The notes: a model not told the origin generated them from the letters alone. Counted from the stretch's first letter, positions 9,425 through 17,929 are shown. The stretch is 64,000 nt of DNA from Acetobacter oryzoeni (GCF_004014775.2 NZ_CP042808.1:2239001-2303000); one strand, 5' to 3'. Made by a program: numbers and translations.

Positions 9425-9440
9425 CACAATAGATGTTAAG

Positions 9441-9475
9441 AAGAGGGCTTATACCTCAAGCCCTCTTTCATTTTT
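9441..9475 (+). terminator. Rho-independent terminator of the symporter operon
   Basis: AAGAGGGCTT (9441-9450) pairs perfectly with AAGCCCTCTT (9458-9467) across a 7-nt loop and is followed by TCATTTTTAG. It lies 17 bp after the symporter stop and between convergent genes. Confidence 0.85.
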
Positions 9476-9494
9476 AGAGAGTCAGCCGTTCCCA

Positions 9495-9881
9495 TTAAAA
9501 ATTCAGAAAAACGACCGGCCCTTTTTCCCGATATCCTGTTTTCTGAAACTCCAGTGTCTGATCTCGTACAAGCTGGTACAGATCTATCCCTTTCTGGCGT
9601 GCTGGCCCTTCCAGTTCTGCATATATATCTTCAAGCAGGTAGCCTTTCTGCCCCTCCTGCCGTGCAAGCAAGGGAGAACGCTTCTGCTGGCGGCATGTTT
9701 CCAAAAACACACTCAAAGCTGCTTCACCTTGCGGTTGCAAATCCATAGGGGAACACGCCAGAAAATCCACCTCTGCGTTCAAGCCTATAAAAACCCCACG
9801 AAACATGCGGCTGCTGGCATTAAAGCTGATAACAGCCGGAATGCCGCCGATAAACATCATATCCCGACCAGAAACCGACAT
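9495..9881 (-). CDS. HicB-like protein without a HicA partner
   Basis: A 128-residue protein. The first 65 residues resemble the HicB antitoxin partial-RNase-H fold: FIGGIPAVISFNASSRMFRG, then FIGLNAEVDFLACSPMDLQ, then a helix ALSVFLETCRQQKRSP, which parallels the usual LEFCKELGKEP end of HicB. The 60-residue C-terminal extension (YLLEDIYAELEGPARQKGIDLYQLVRD) is not the usual ribbon-helix-helix, and no small HicA-like gene flanks it. It could be a solitary regulator or an unrelated protein with the same fold. Confidence 0.5.
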   Translation of the reverse strand: MSVSGRDMMFIGGIPAVISFNASSRMFRGVFIGLNAEVDFLACSPMDLQPQGEAALSVFLETCRQQKRSPLLARQEGQKGYLLEDIYAELEGPARQKGIDLYQLVRDQTLEFQKTGYREKGPVVFLNF

Positions 9882-9990
9882 TGTTGGGAATCTGCTCCTT
9901 CTGTTTCAAACATAGGTGCTGCTATACTCTTTGCATGCTGTGCCAGACTGCGCACACCACCGCAAACACTTTCCACACAGAGCTTCCTGC

Positions 9991-10659
9991 ATGAAAGACA
10001 ACCATCCCGCGCAACTGGATTTTCTTTTGCCAGATACACGGCCAGAGTATGTGCAGTTAGATACAGGTGCTGTGTTATTGCCCTGTTTCGCCCTGCACAA
10101 TGCTGAAGCTTGTATGCGAGCTATTCATCATATTGCGCAGCAGGCTCCATTCAGGAAGATGCATACTCCTGGTGGAGGGCAGATGTCTGTAGCCATGACA
10201 TGTTGCGGAACATTTGGGTGGGTGAGCACATTACAAGGTTACAGCTATACCAAAGTAAACCCATTTACTGGCCAACCTTGGCCAGATATGCCTGCCATTT
10301 TTCAAGCTCTGGCACACAAGGCTGCCCAGAAAGCAGGCTTTGCACAGTTTCAGCCAAATGCCTGCCTTATCAATTCTTACAGCCCCGGTGCCCGTATGGG
10401 GCTGCATCAAGACCGAGATGAAGGGTGTACGGATCAGCCCGTGGTTTCTCTCTCATTTGGATTGGAAGCAACTTTTCTGTGGGGTGGTCTCAAAAGATCA
10501 GACCCTACCCGGCAAATTTTGCTCAAAGATGGAGATGTGCTGGTATGGGGTGGGCCTGATCGCCTACGCTTTCATGGAATTAAACCCCTCCGCCAAGACA
10601 CACACTCCCGAACAGGAGAAACACGCCTGAATATCACATTCAGATTCGTTGCTTCTTGA
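9991..10659 (+). CDS. alkB: Alpha-ketoglutarate-dependent dioxygenase AlkB
   Basis: AlkB oxidatively demethylates 1-methyladenine and 3-methylcytosine in DNA and RNA using Fe(II) and 2-oxoglutarate. From ATG 9991 the 222-residue protein carries the iron-binding HQDRDE motif (HxD), the second His in RFHGI, and the 2-oxoglutarate-binding RLNITFR at the C-terminus. SYSPGARMGLH and the nucleotide-recognition region TPGGGQMSVAMT are also typical. No adaptation-response gene ada lies nearby. The serine hydrolase follows 33 bp later. Confidence 0.95.
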   Translation: MKDNHPAQLDFLLPDTRPEYVQLDTGAVLLPCFALHNAEACMRAIHHIAQQAPFRKMHTPGGGQMSVAMTCCGTFGWVSTLQGYSYTKVNPFTGQPWPDMPAIFQALAHKAAQKAGFAQFQPNACLINSYSPGARMGLHQDRDEGCTDQPVVSLSFGLEATFLWGGLKRSDPTRQILLKDGDVLVWGGPDRLRFHGIKPLRQDTHSRTGETRLNITFRFVAS

Positions 10660-10692
10660 ACAAACCGCATTTTATTATAAGGCAGAACAAGT

Positions 10693-11853
10693 ATGCCCTC
10701 TCCCGCTTTGAGCCGACGTATTCTGCTGTTGGGTATGACAAACCTGTTCTACATGCCGATAAAGAAAAGTATGGCCTCCGAGACAAAAAACCACTTTGCA
10801 CAAGTGGAACAGATTTTTCAGGATGCCGTCAAAACCCATAAAACACCGGGAGCCGTTGCTGCCATTGGCCATAAAGGCCGCGTGGTTTGGAAAGGTGTGT
10901 TCGGGCAACGTGCACTTGTGCCTCATCCTGAGGGCATGACATGGGATACGCTGTTTGATATGGCGTCTCTCACCAAAGTGCTTATTACCGCCCCTGCCAT
11001 CATGCAGCTTTATGAACGCGGATTAGTGCAACTGGATACTCCTGTTTGCCATTACCTTCCTGAATTTTCCGGACAGGGCAAACAGGATATTACTGTCCGA
11101 CAGTTGCTCACTCACTATTCCGGCCTGCCACCAGATCTGGACCTTTCAACACCATGGATAGGCCGTAATACAGCTATACACATGGCGTTTTCCTGCACCC
11201 CTATCCACCCTGCCGGAGAACAGTTTGTCTATAGTGATATCAATTTCATCCTGCTTGGGCTGATTGTAGAAAAACTCTCAGGCCTGACCTTACAAGACTA
11301 TGCAACTCAAAATATTCTCAAACCACTCGGCCTAAAAAGAACTTTTTTTACGCCCATACCGGCACTTTACAGCACCATTGCCCCTACTCAGTATGATGAA
11401 AAAGGGACACTCCTCCGTGGTATTGTGCATGACCCCACAACACGGCGAATGGGTGGCGTTGCAGGCCACGCAGGGTTGTTTTCCTGCGCAGATGACATGA
11501 CCCACTACGCCATTGCGCTGCTTAACAAGCGCGCCGGGCGTTCCTCCCCTTTTCCGCTCAAGGCAGAAACTCTGGTTATGATGTCATCACCGCAACAACC
11601 TGTGGGTAAAACAGACCAACGTGGTTTAGGATGGGATATTGCAACCCACTATTCTACCCCGCGAGGAGATTACTTTCCTGTAGGATCATTTGGTCACACC
11701 GGCTTTACGGGCACATCTTTATGGTTGGTGCCACAAACAGACAGCTTTGTTCTGATTTTAACAAACCGGGTTCACCCTTATGGAAAGGGCAATGTTGTTG
11801 CCTTAAGGCATAATGTGGCTTCTGCGGCTGCACTTGCCTTAGAGCAGCTTTAA
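10693..11853 (+). CDS. Serine hydrolase, class C beta-lactamase family
   Basis: A 386-residue protein of the beta-lactamase/EstB/transpeptidase-like family. The catalytic motif SLTK is at residues 92-95, the second motif YSD at 180-182 and HTG near 336. Nearby segments DLFDMASLTKVL-like (TLFDMASLTKVL) and MGGVAGHAGLFS are typical of penicillin-binding-protein-related esterases. The N-terminus (MPSPALSRRILLLGMTNLFYM) is only weakly signal-like; ATG 10771 would remove it. Substrate cannot be told: esterase, peptidase or beta-lactamase-like activity are all possible. Confidence 0.8.
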   Translation: MPSPALSRRILLLGMTNLFYMPIKKSMASETKNHFAQVEQIFQDAVKTHKTPGAVAAIGHKGRVVWKGVFGQRALVPHPEGMTWDTLFDMASLTKVLITAPAIMQLYERGLVQLDTPVCHYLPEFSGQGKQDITVRQLLTHYSGLPPDLDLSTPWIGRNTAIHMAFSCTPIHPAGEQFVYSDINFILLGLIVEKLSGLTLQDYATQNILKPLGLKRTFFTPIPALYSTIAPTQYDEKGTLLRGIVHDPTTRRMGGVAGHAGLFSCADDMTHYAIALLNKRAGRSSPFPLKAETLVMMSSPQQPVGKTDQRGLGWDIATHYSTPRGDYFPVGSFGHTGFTGTSLWLVPQTDSFVLILTNRVHPYGKGNVVALRHNVASAAALALEQL

Positions 11854-11867
11854 AGAAGCAGTTTGAA

Positions 11868-11930
11868 AGGTAAGTTCTTCTCAATGTTTACACAGGGGTT
11901 GCGCCCACAAACACTGAAAAGAACTTACCT
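11868..11930. repeat. Long near-perfect hairpin between convergent genes
   Basis: A perfect 12-bp inverted repeat, AGGTAAGTTCTT (11868-11879) and AAGAACTTACCT (11919-11930), is extended inward after a 1x1 mismatch by TCAATGTTT (11881-11889) against AAACACTGA (11909-11917), with one mismatch. The 19-nt apical part contains GGG and CCC. The whole element is 63 bp and lacks a clear T-run, so a simple terminator is not obvious. Confidence 0.7.
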
Positions 11931-11956
11931 AATTATATAAAAATGACGCGATAAAT

Positions 11957-12325
11957 TTAGTCTTCCTGCCGCGCCATCCGCGCCTGACGTTCCAGCCATT
12001 TTTGTGCAGATACTTTGCGAGATGGATCAAGCATACGGTAAAGGCGGATCACATCATGCTCATCCGGTGTAATCACCAGTTCAATATCTTCCTGCACATA
12101 ACCTGTCAGAAAAATTTCTGGATCAACATTAAAAAGTGCAGCCAGCTTGGGAATATGCTTTCTAGCGCTTCCTTCGCGTCCGGTTTCCCAAAAAGCGATA
12201 GCTGGCCTTGAAACCCCCAGCGCATCCGCAACCTGCTGCTGTGTAAGTCCAGCAGATTTACGCAGGATTTTGATCCTTTGTCCAAGATCTATCCCGGGTG
12301 AAATAACGTCGTCCTGGTCAGCCAT
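11957..12325 (-). CDS. XRE-family helix-turn-helix regulator
   Basis: A 122-residue DNA-binding protein with a Cro/C1-type HTH at residues about 13-68: LGQRIKILRKSAGLTQQQVADALGVSRPAIAFWE, followed by LAALFNVDPEIFLTG. The C-terminal half (DEHDVIRLYRMLDPSRKVSAQKWLE) is a short helical tail. It diverges from hmp across 362 bp and has its own palindrome at 12389. Whether it controls hmp, itself or other genes is not shown. Confidence 0.85.
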   Translation of the reverse strand: MADQDDVISPGIDLGQRIKILRKSAGLTQQQVADALGVSRPAIAFWETGREGSARKHIPKLAALFNVDPEIFLTGYVQEDIELVITPDEHDVIRLYRMLDPSRKVSAQKWLERQARMARQED

Positions 12326-12388
12326 TGTTCTTTATACCCATTGCTCCAGAGTTACCGTGGTTCTTGTAGCATGCCCAATATTTTATGG

Positions 12389-12412
12389 TTGTCATTCTAC
12401 AAAGTATGACAA
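12389..12412. promoter_or_regulatory. Palindrome upstream of the XRE gene, possible autoregulatory operator
   Basis: TTGTCAT (12389-12395) and ATGACAA (12406-12412) are perfect inverted repeats separated by 10 bp, about 65 bp before the XRE start. Spacing and position suit a dimeric HTH repressor site. This is inference from symmetry and place only. Confidence 0.45.
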
Positions 12413-12611
12413 ACCACTGAAAACTTAATAACCTGATAACATGTTTTCTTATATCCAGTAAGTAATCTTAGTTTTATAGAAATGCAAAAGCAAAAACTTC
12501 CTTTTTTCAGAAAACGTATAATATTAGTCATTATCTAACATAATAACTCAAATATAGAATATTAATTCTCTCTAAATATTGCATGTATCACAATGCAGCT
12601 ATCTCCGTACA

Positions 12612-12636
12612 AAAGATGTGTCATATTGACACCTTT
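12612..12636. promoter_or_regulatory. Imperfect palindrome upstream of hmp
   Basis: AAAGATGTGTC and GACACCTTT flank a short AT core. The arms read AAAG-x-TGT on both strands, and the site is centred about 65 bp before the hmp ATG. It shares AAG-x-TGT half-site text with the second palindrome at 12649. Confidence 0.4.
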
Positions 12637-12648
12637 AAATACCCCTAT

Positions 12649-12671
12649 AAGGTGTAATTGAAATACATTTT
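12649..12671. promoter_or_regulatory. NsrR-like palindrome upstream of hmp
   Basis: An 11-1-11 inverted repeat, AAGGTGTAATT-G-AAATACATTTT, ends 16 bp before the hmp ATG and agrees in 8 of 11 arm positions. It resembles the NsrR operator consensus AAGATGYATTT/AAATRCATCTT known from proteobacterial nitric-oxide regulons. NsrR control of hmp is established in enterobacteria; its action here is inferred. Confidence 0.5.
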
Positions 12672-12687
12672 ATACGGAATCCTCCTC

Positions 12688-13902
12688 ATGCCTTCTCCAC
12701 TTGATGCAAAAACAATCTCAATCATAAAAGCCTGCGTTCCTGCTCTTGAGGCATACGGGTTGGATATTACGCGGGAGATGTACAAACGCCTACTGTCCAA
12801 CCCCGATATCCGGGACCTTTTCAACATGTCTCACCAAAAAGATGGTGAACAACCTAAAGCCCTTGCCTTAGCTGTGCTGGCTTATGCGCGTAACATTGAT
12901 AACCTTGGCGCCTTAGGCGGTATGGTTGAACGCATTACTGAAAAACACGTTGGCCTGAATATTCTGCCCAAACACTACCCCTATGTAGCAGACGCACTTT
13001 TGGGAGCGATTGCGCAGGTATTGGGAAATGCCGCCACCCCCGAAATTCTGGAAGCATGGGGCAAAGCTTACTGGTTCTTGGCAGAAATTCTCATTAGCCG
13101 TGAAGAGCAGATTTATGAAGCCCATGCAGCAGCCCCCGGCGGATGGGTAGGTTGGCGGCCCTTTACGGTACGGCGCAAAGTGCGTGAAAGTGACACCATT
13201 ACATCCTTCGAACTGGTACCAGTCGATAACAAACCCATTATGAAGCACGAAGCCGGGCAATATCTCAGCTTCAAGCTAGATGTTCCGGGGCACGGTTCAC
13301 AACGCCGCAACTACAGTATTTCTTCCGAACCCGGTGCGGATCATTACCGCATTAGTGTGCGTCGTGCAGATGGTGGTGTGGTGTCTCAATGGTTACATGA
13401 TACCGTACAAGAAGGGCAAATGCTGGACGTTTCTGCACCAGCAGGAGACTTTACGCCCGAAACAGAAAAAAACAGCAAAATCGTTCTCCTGTGCGCAGGT
13501 GTGGGGCAAACACCTTTTATTTCTACTTTGGGTGCATTTCTGAAAGATGGAACCAAGCGTGATATCCATTACATCCACGGCGTCCATACGGCACAGGATG
13601 AAGCATTTTCCGACTACATATACGACCTAGCCGAAAAAGATGCTCTCAAAGCCGATATTTTCTATAGTCATTCCCCCGCCCCCACCAACCGTTCGAGCAA
13701 GAACGTGACACTGCATGAAGGCAGAGTGACCGCAGAATGGCTTAAACCCCGCATAGATATCATGGCAGATTACAATATCTGTGGGCCTGATAGTTTTATG
13801 CGAGACATGATTAAAGCTCTGACAGAAGCCGGCGTGCCGGAAAAACAAATCCACTATGAATTCTTTGGATCTGCCGCTGATGCGGAACTTGTAAGCGCGT
13901 AA
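12688..13902 (+). CDS. hmp: Flavohemoglobin, nitric oxide dioxygenase
   Basis: Hmp converts NO and O2 to nitrate using NAD(P)H, protecting the cytoplasm from nitrosative stress. From ATG 12688 the 404-residue protein has an N-terminal globin domain (1-140, with MYKRLL, FNMSHQKDGEQPKAL and the proximal-His segment ITEKHVGLNI). An FAD domain follows (RRNYSISSEP near residue 210), then an NAD domain (LCAGVGQTPFIST and NICGPDSFM). Length is normal. Two NO-regulator-like palindromes precede it and a strong terminator follows. Confidence 0.95.
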   Translation: MPSPLDAKTISIIKACVPALEAYGLDITREMYKRLLSNPDIRDLFNMSHQKDGEQPKALALAVLAYARNIDNLGALGGMVERITEKHVGLNILPKHYPYVADALLGAIAQVLGNAATPEILEAWGKAYWFLAEILISREEQIYEAHAAAPGGWVGWRPFTVRRKVRESDTITSFELVPVDNKPIMKHEAGQYLSFKLDVPGHGSQRRNYSISSEPGADHYRISVRRADGGVVSQWLHDTVQEGQMLDVSAPAGDFTPETEKNSKIVLLCAGVGQTPFISTLGAFLKDGTKRDIHYIHGVHTAQDEAFSDYIYDLAEKDALKADIFYSHSPAPTNRSSKNVTLHEGRVTAEWLKPRIDIMADYNICGPDSFMRDMIKALTEAGVPEKQIHYEFFGSAADAELVSA

Positions 13903-13912
13903 TTACGTAACC

Positions 13913-13950
13913 GCCTCTCTATTTCATGCAGAATAGAGAGGCTATTTTTA
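13913..13950. terminator. Terminator between hmp and metI
   Basis: GCCTCTCTATT (13913-13923) and AATAGAGAGGC (13932-13942) make a perfect 11-bp stem with an 8-nt loop, followed by TATTTTTA. It sits between convergent genes and could serve hmp, perhaps both directions. Confidence 0.85.
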
Positions 13951-13954
13951 AGCT

Positions 13955-14629
13955 CTAATCTGCAATTCTGGTGCGCTCAGAATGACGTAGTATGCGTGAA
14001 AGCCAGTTACCCAAGGCTTGCATACCCGTTACCAGCACAATCAAAACGGCCACCACCCCTAACATCACCGTTGTATTGAAACGTTGATAGCCATAACGGA
14101 TAGCCAGGTCTCCCAAACCACCGGCCCCAATGGTACCTGCCATAGCTGATGCGCCCACCAGAGTGACCAATGTAACTGTTATGCCGGATACAAGCGCTGG
14201 CATGCTTTCTGGCAGCAAAACATACCGTATAACCATCCACCGCGTTCCGCCCATGGCGCGCACGGCATCCACCAACCCATGATCCACCTCCCGCAGGGAA
14301 ACCTCGGCAATACGCGCAAAATACGGAATAGCGGCGATGGAAAGAGGAACAATGGCAGCTGTTGTGCCCAACGCACTACCCACAACCATTCGGGTAAATG
14401 GAATAAGCAACACCAGCAGAATAATAAATGGCACAGCTCGGATGGCATCAATCACCACACCAAGCAAACGTGGCAGTACAGGCAATGGGTAAAGGCCACC
14501 CCGGCCGGCTACAACCATAAAAACGGCCAATGGCAGCCCAAAGAGTACTGCAATAAACCCAGATACCAGCACCATTATCAGCGTTTCGCCTGTGGCATGC
14601 CATAGCAGATCAAGAATGAGCCGGGACAT
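13955..14629 (-). CDS. metI: Methionine ABC transporter permease
   Basis: MetI forms the inner-membrane channel of the D/L-methionine importer MetNIQ. The 224-residue protein has five hydrophobic segments. The permease EAA-type loop is visible as EVSLREVDHGLVDAVRAMGGTRW-like text, with AMGGTRWMVIRYVLLPESMPALV typical of MetI. Its start overlaps metN by 20 bp on the same strand. Confidence 0.95.
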   Translation of the reverse strand: MSRLILDLLWHATGETLIMVLVSGFIAVLFGLPLAVFMVVAGRGGLYPLPVLPRLLGVVIDAIRAVPFIILLVLLIPFTRMVVGSALGTTAAIVPLSIAAIPYFARIAEVSLREVDHGLVDAVRAMGGTRWMVIRYVLLPESMPALVSGITVTLVTLVGASAMAGTIGAGGLGDLAIRYGYQRFNTTVMLGVVAVLIVLVTGMQALGNWLSRILRHSERTRIAD

Positions 14630-15593
14630 ATCCTACCACTTCTGCTGCATGACAATTTTGCTGAAGAAAGTTCATGGTTGCGACGGAAACATCCCCAACC
14701 TGTAAAAGAACATCCAAAACCTGATATTCCGCATCTTCGGCAGGAATAACGCGTAGCAAAGATGCCTGTGTCTGGCACATCTCCTGCACATTTTGCAGCA
14801 ATGGCGCCATTATCAGATGTTGATCCACCGTTAACCTTACCACCGCATGGCTACCCTCCTGCGGGCTATGTTCCATATTGGAGGGTAAAGCTGCTTGCAG
14901 GCTGGTTTCTTCCAGAATATCAGCAGGCAGGCCACGAGCTATAATTCGGCCATGATCCAGCACCAGAACATGCTTGGCCAATGTACGCACAACGTCCATT
15001 TCATGCGTAATGAAAACAATGGTCAGCCCCAATTCACGATTGATGCTGTTTAACAAAGCCAATATCGACTCTGTTGTTTCGGGGTCCAGTGCAGAAGTCG
15101 CTTCATCGCACAATAGCAAGGCAGGTTGTGCAGCAAGGGCGCGGGCAATACCCACCCGCTGCTTTTGCCCGCCAGACAACATGGCCGGGTATTTATTGGC
15201 ATGATCAGCCAAACCCACCAGATCAAGCAATTCCGCTACACGCTTTACCCGCTGATCGCGCGGTATACCCGCAATTTCCAATGGCAGCGCTACATTGTCC
15301 GCAACGGTGCGGGATGTCAGCAAATTAAAATGCTGAAACACCAGCCCGATACGCCGCCGCAAAGGAATGATCTGAGATTCTGGCAGAACCGCCAGATCCT
15401 GCCCTTCTAGCAGGATACGCCCGGATTGAGGACGATCCAGCCCGCATAGGCACCGCAACAGGGTGGACTTTCCCGCCCCCGAACGCCCGATGATGCCAAG
15501 GCTATCGCCTTTTTCCACCGTAAAAGAAATATCCTTGAGGGCAGGCTGCCCGCCAAATGAGCGGGTAAGATGTTCAACCTGTAAAAGACTCAT
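14610..15593 (-). CDS. metN: Methionine ABC transporter ATP-binding protein
   Basis: MetN is the cytoplasmic ATPase of the methionine importer. The 327-residue protein shows Walker A GRSGAGKSTLL, the ABC signature LSGGQKQRVGIARAL, Walker B LLLCDEATSALD and the switch His in VFITHEMDV. A C-terminal extension of about 80 residues (VGDVSVATMNFLQQNC region) corresponds to the NIL regulatory domain that binds methionine. I chose ATG 15593, which makes an ATGA overlap with the metQ stop; an in-frame TTG lies two codons upstream. Confidence 0.95.
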   Translation of the reverse strand: MSLLQVEHLTRSFGGQPALKDISFTVEKGDSLGIIGRSGAGKSTLLRCLCGLDRPQSGRILLEGQDLAVLPESQIIPLRRRIGLVFQHFNLLTSRTVADNVALPLEIAGIPRDQRVKRVAELLDLVGLADHANKYPAMLSGGQKQRVGIARALAAQPALLLCDEATSALDPETTESILALLNSINRELGLTIVFITHEMDVVRTLAKHVLVLDHGRIIARGLPADILEETSLQAALPSNMEHSPQEGSHAVVRLTVDQHLIMAPLLQNVQEMCQTQASLLRVIPAEDAEYQVLDVLLQVGDVSVATMNFLQQNCHAAEVVGYVPAHS

Positions 15594-16402
15594 GACCAAC
15601 CCGGCACAACTGCACCATGAAAAGCCTGTGCCAGCGCCTGTTTGACATTATCCTGCTGAAAAGCTGAAACAAGCTTGCTGACCCACGGTGCATTTTTGTC
15701 TGCCTCGTTTACCGCAATAAAGCAGACATACGGATTATTTTGCGGGGCTTCCTGTGCAATCCGCTCTTTCTGCAGATTAATACCCGCTTTGTTGGCCCAA
15801 TCTGTATTCACCACAGCCGCATCCATATCAGGCAGTGCGCGCCCTACCATTCCGGCATCCATTTCTTTTACAGAAATCTGGCGTGGATTTTCGGTAATAT
15901 CTAATGCTGTGGGCACCAGGCCGGCATCTTCCGCCACTTTGATCAGCCCCAGTTTCTGCAACAGCAAAAGGGCGCGCCCCTCATTCGTCGGGTCATTCGG
16001 CACGCCAATCACGGCTTTATTTGGCAGTTCTGCAACTGACTTCCAGCGCCGAGAATACAAACCTATAGGCGACAGATACGTATTGCCAACAGGCACAATG
16101 TGGAAATTTTTGGCTTTGTTCTGCGCTTCCAGAAATGGTCCATGCTGGAACGCATTTGCATCCAGTTCGTGCTCAGCCAATGCCTCATTCGGCGCATTGT
16201 AATCTGAAAACGGAATAATTTTGAGAGTCAGCCCTTCCTTGGCAGCGTTTTCAGCCACCACGCGCCAGACATCTTCATCCTCACCAGCAATAATGCCGAT
16301 GCGCAAAACCTGACCATCAGCATGAGCAATACCGTAGGGGGCCATCATGGCCACGCCCATTCCGGCAAGCATTACCCTACGGGATAAAAAGGACGAAGAC
16401 AT
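15590..16402 (-). CDS. metQ: Methionine-binding protein MetQ (NlpA family)
   Basis: The periplasmic binding component that delivers methionine to MetNI. The 270-residue protein begins with SFLSRRVMLAGMGVAMMAP, an Arg-Arg signal peptide with cleavage near AHA-DG. The mature part has the NlpA pattern IGIIAGEDEDVW, DYNAPNEALAEHELDANAFQH and GVPNDPTNEGRALLLLQ. No lipobox Cys is evident, unlike many MetQ lipoproteins. It is first in a metQNI operon. Confidence 0.93.
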   Translation of the reverse strand: MSSSFLSRRVMLAGMGVAMMAPYGIAHADGQVLRIGIIAGEDEDVWRVVAENAAKEGLTLKIIPFSDYNAPNEALAEHELDANAFQHGPFLEAQNKAKNFHIVPVGNTYLSPIGLYSRRWKSVAELPNKAVIGVPNDPTNEGRALLLLQKLGLIKVAEDAGLVPTALDITENPRQISVKEMDAGMVGRALPDMDAAVVNTDWANKAGINLQKERIAQEAPQNNPYVCFIAVNEADKNAPWVSKLVSAFQQDNVKQALAQAFHGAVVPGWS

Positions 16403-16439
16403 GATTTATAGTCCATTCCAGATAAATACGATTTGGTGT

Positions 16440-16478
16440 GTATAAACAGAAAATAACACGCAGATGTCAAGTTTATAC
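16440..16478 (-). promoter_or_regulatory. metQ promoter framed by a perfect inverted repeat
   Basis: On the minus strand TTGACA (complement of 16465-16470) lies 18 bp before TTTATA (16441-16446), a plausible sigma-70 promoter for metQNI. GTATAAAC at 16440-16447 and GTTTATAC at 16471-16478 are perfect 8-bp inverted repeats around it, so an operator overlapping both promoter elements is possible. Confidence 0.5.
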
Positions 16479-16501
16479 GGGAGAACTGCCTGAACACTCC
16501 T

Positions 16502-17929
16502 TCACCCTTTGAACACAGGCCCTTCTGGCAGCAATTTGCCGGGGTTGAGAATGTTCAGCGGATCCAGTGTTGCTTTCAACGCCCGCATGACAGACAGAGC
16601 CCCTGCCCCATGCTCGGTTTCAAGAAACTCCAGTTTTCCCAAGCCCACACCATGTTCACCACTGCATGAACCACCCATTGCCAAAGCACGTGCAACAATC
16701 TTGCGGTCAAGATTAAGCGCACGTGCATGCCCGGCATCGTTATCTTCTGTCATGATCAGGGTATGAAAATTGCCATCACCCACATGCCCCAAAATAGCAG
16801 CCTGCAAGCCGGAAGCTGCTATATCCTGCCGAACGCCATCTATCAGATCCGCAAGGCGTGAAATAGGCACAATACAATCCGTGCTGATCACACGTGCGGC
16901 TGGATCAACAGCTTTAGCTGCCCAGAACGCATTATGTCGCGCTTTCCAAAGGCGTGCACGCTCATCTGCCGTATCTGCCCACATAAAGCGCAGCCCGTTG
17001 TTTTCACGCGCGATCTCTTCCGTAACACTTACCTGTTCACGCACAGATTCTGGTGCACCAGCAAATTCAAAAAACAGGGTTGTAAGAGGCTGCAAATCTG
17101 TGAGGCCAGAGTAGCTGATACTGGCCGCCATCTGCACTTCGTCCATCAGTTCCACACGGGCAATAGGCACGCCCATCTGGATAATCTCAATAGCCGTGCT
17201 GACAGCATCATGCAGATTTTCAAATTGGCAAATAGCAGCCGAAAGCTGTTCGGGAATACCATGCAGGCGCAACTGCACCTCTGTAATAATTCCTAACGTG
17301 CCTTCTGAGCCGACAAACAAAGAAGTAAGATCATACCCTGTGGAAGACTTGCGTACACGCCCCCCAGTGCGAATAACCTCCCCATTCGCCAGAACAACTG
17401 TTAGCCCAAGCACATTTTCCTTCATGGTGCCGTAACGCACTGCAGCTGTGCCAGAAGCTCGTGTAGCGCACATGCCTCCCAATGTTGCTTCACCACCCGG
17501 ATCCACCGGGAAAAACAGCCCCGTATCCCGCAACTGCACATTCAAATCTTGCCGGGTCAGGCCGGCTTGCACACGGCAATCCAGATCCGCCGGGTTTACT
17601 TCCAACACCTCTGTCAGACGGGAAAGATCAAGGCTGATGGCATGTTCTGGGGGCGTGACATGCCCTTCTACGGATGTACCTGCACCAAAGGCAACCACCG
17701 GAACCCGATGATGATGGCAAAGCTTGAGCACTTCAGATACATCGGCCGTGCTCTCAGCAAACACCACAGCCGTTGGCATGCGGGACACCTGCAAAGCCTC
17801 TCCATGGCTGTGGGCTTCACAAACGGATTCATTGCACGAAACACGTTCACCAAACTGCGCTTTCAGTTGCGCTAGCACAGCCTCAACCCGTTTGGCTGCA
17901 TCTGCATGAGATAATGAAGTGCTTGTCAT
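16502..17929 (-). CDS. FAD-binding D-lactate dehydrogenase-like oxidoreductase
   Basis: A 475-residue flavoprotein of the GlcD/DLD family. The N-terminal FAD_binding_4 domain has VVAFGAGTSVEGH (near 76) and FPVDPGGEATLGGMCATRASG. The C-terminal FAD-oxidase domain has GHVGDGNFH and the signature GGSCSGEHGVGLGK near residue 432. The closest familiar type is D-lactate dehydrogenase (cytochrome/LDHD-like); glycolate oxidase GlcD and D-2-hydroxyglutarate dehydrogenase are alternatives. No glcE or glcF neighbour is present, which favours a stand-alone D-lactate or 2-hydroxyacid dehydrogenase. Confidence 0.85.
   Translation of the reverse strand: MTSTSLSHADAAKRVEAVLAQLKAQFGERVSCNESVCEAHSHGEALQVSRMPTAVVFAESTADVSEVLKLCHHHRVPVVAFGAGTSVEGHVTPPEHAISLDLSRLTEVLEVNPADLDCRVQAGLTRQDLNVQLRDTGLFFPVDPGGEATLGGMCATRASGTAAVRYGTMKENVLGLTVVLANGEVIRTGGRVRKSSTGYDLTSLFVGSEGTLGIITEVQLRLHGIPEQLSAAICQFENLHDAVSTAIEIIQMGVPIARVELMDEVQMAASISYSGLTDLQPLTTLFFEFAGAPESVREQVSVTEEIARENNGLRFMWADTADERARLWKARHNAFWAAKAVDPAARVISTDCIVPISRLADLIDGVRQDIAASGLQAAILGHVGDGNFHTLIMTEDNDAGHARALNLDRKIVARALAMGGSCSGEHGVGLGKLEFLETEHGAGALSVMRALKATLDPLNILNPGKLLPEGPVFKG

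Noticed and set aside
16403..16501. Possible SAM riboswitch in front of metQ
   Set aside because: The leader is too short and lacks the conserved SAM-I or SAM-II pattern; only a promoter with an inverted repeat is visible.
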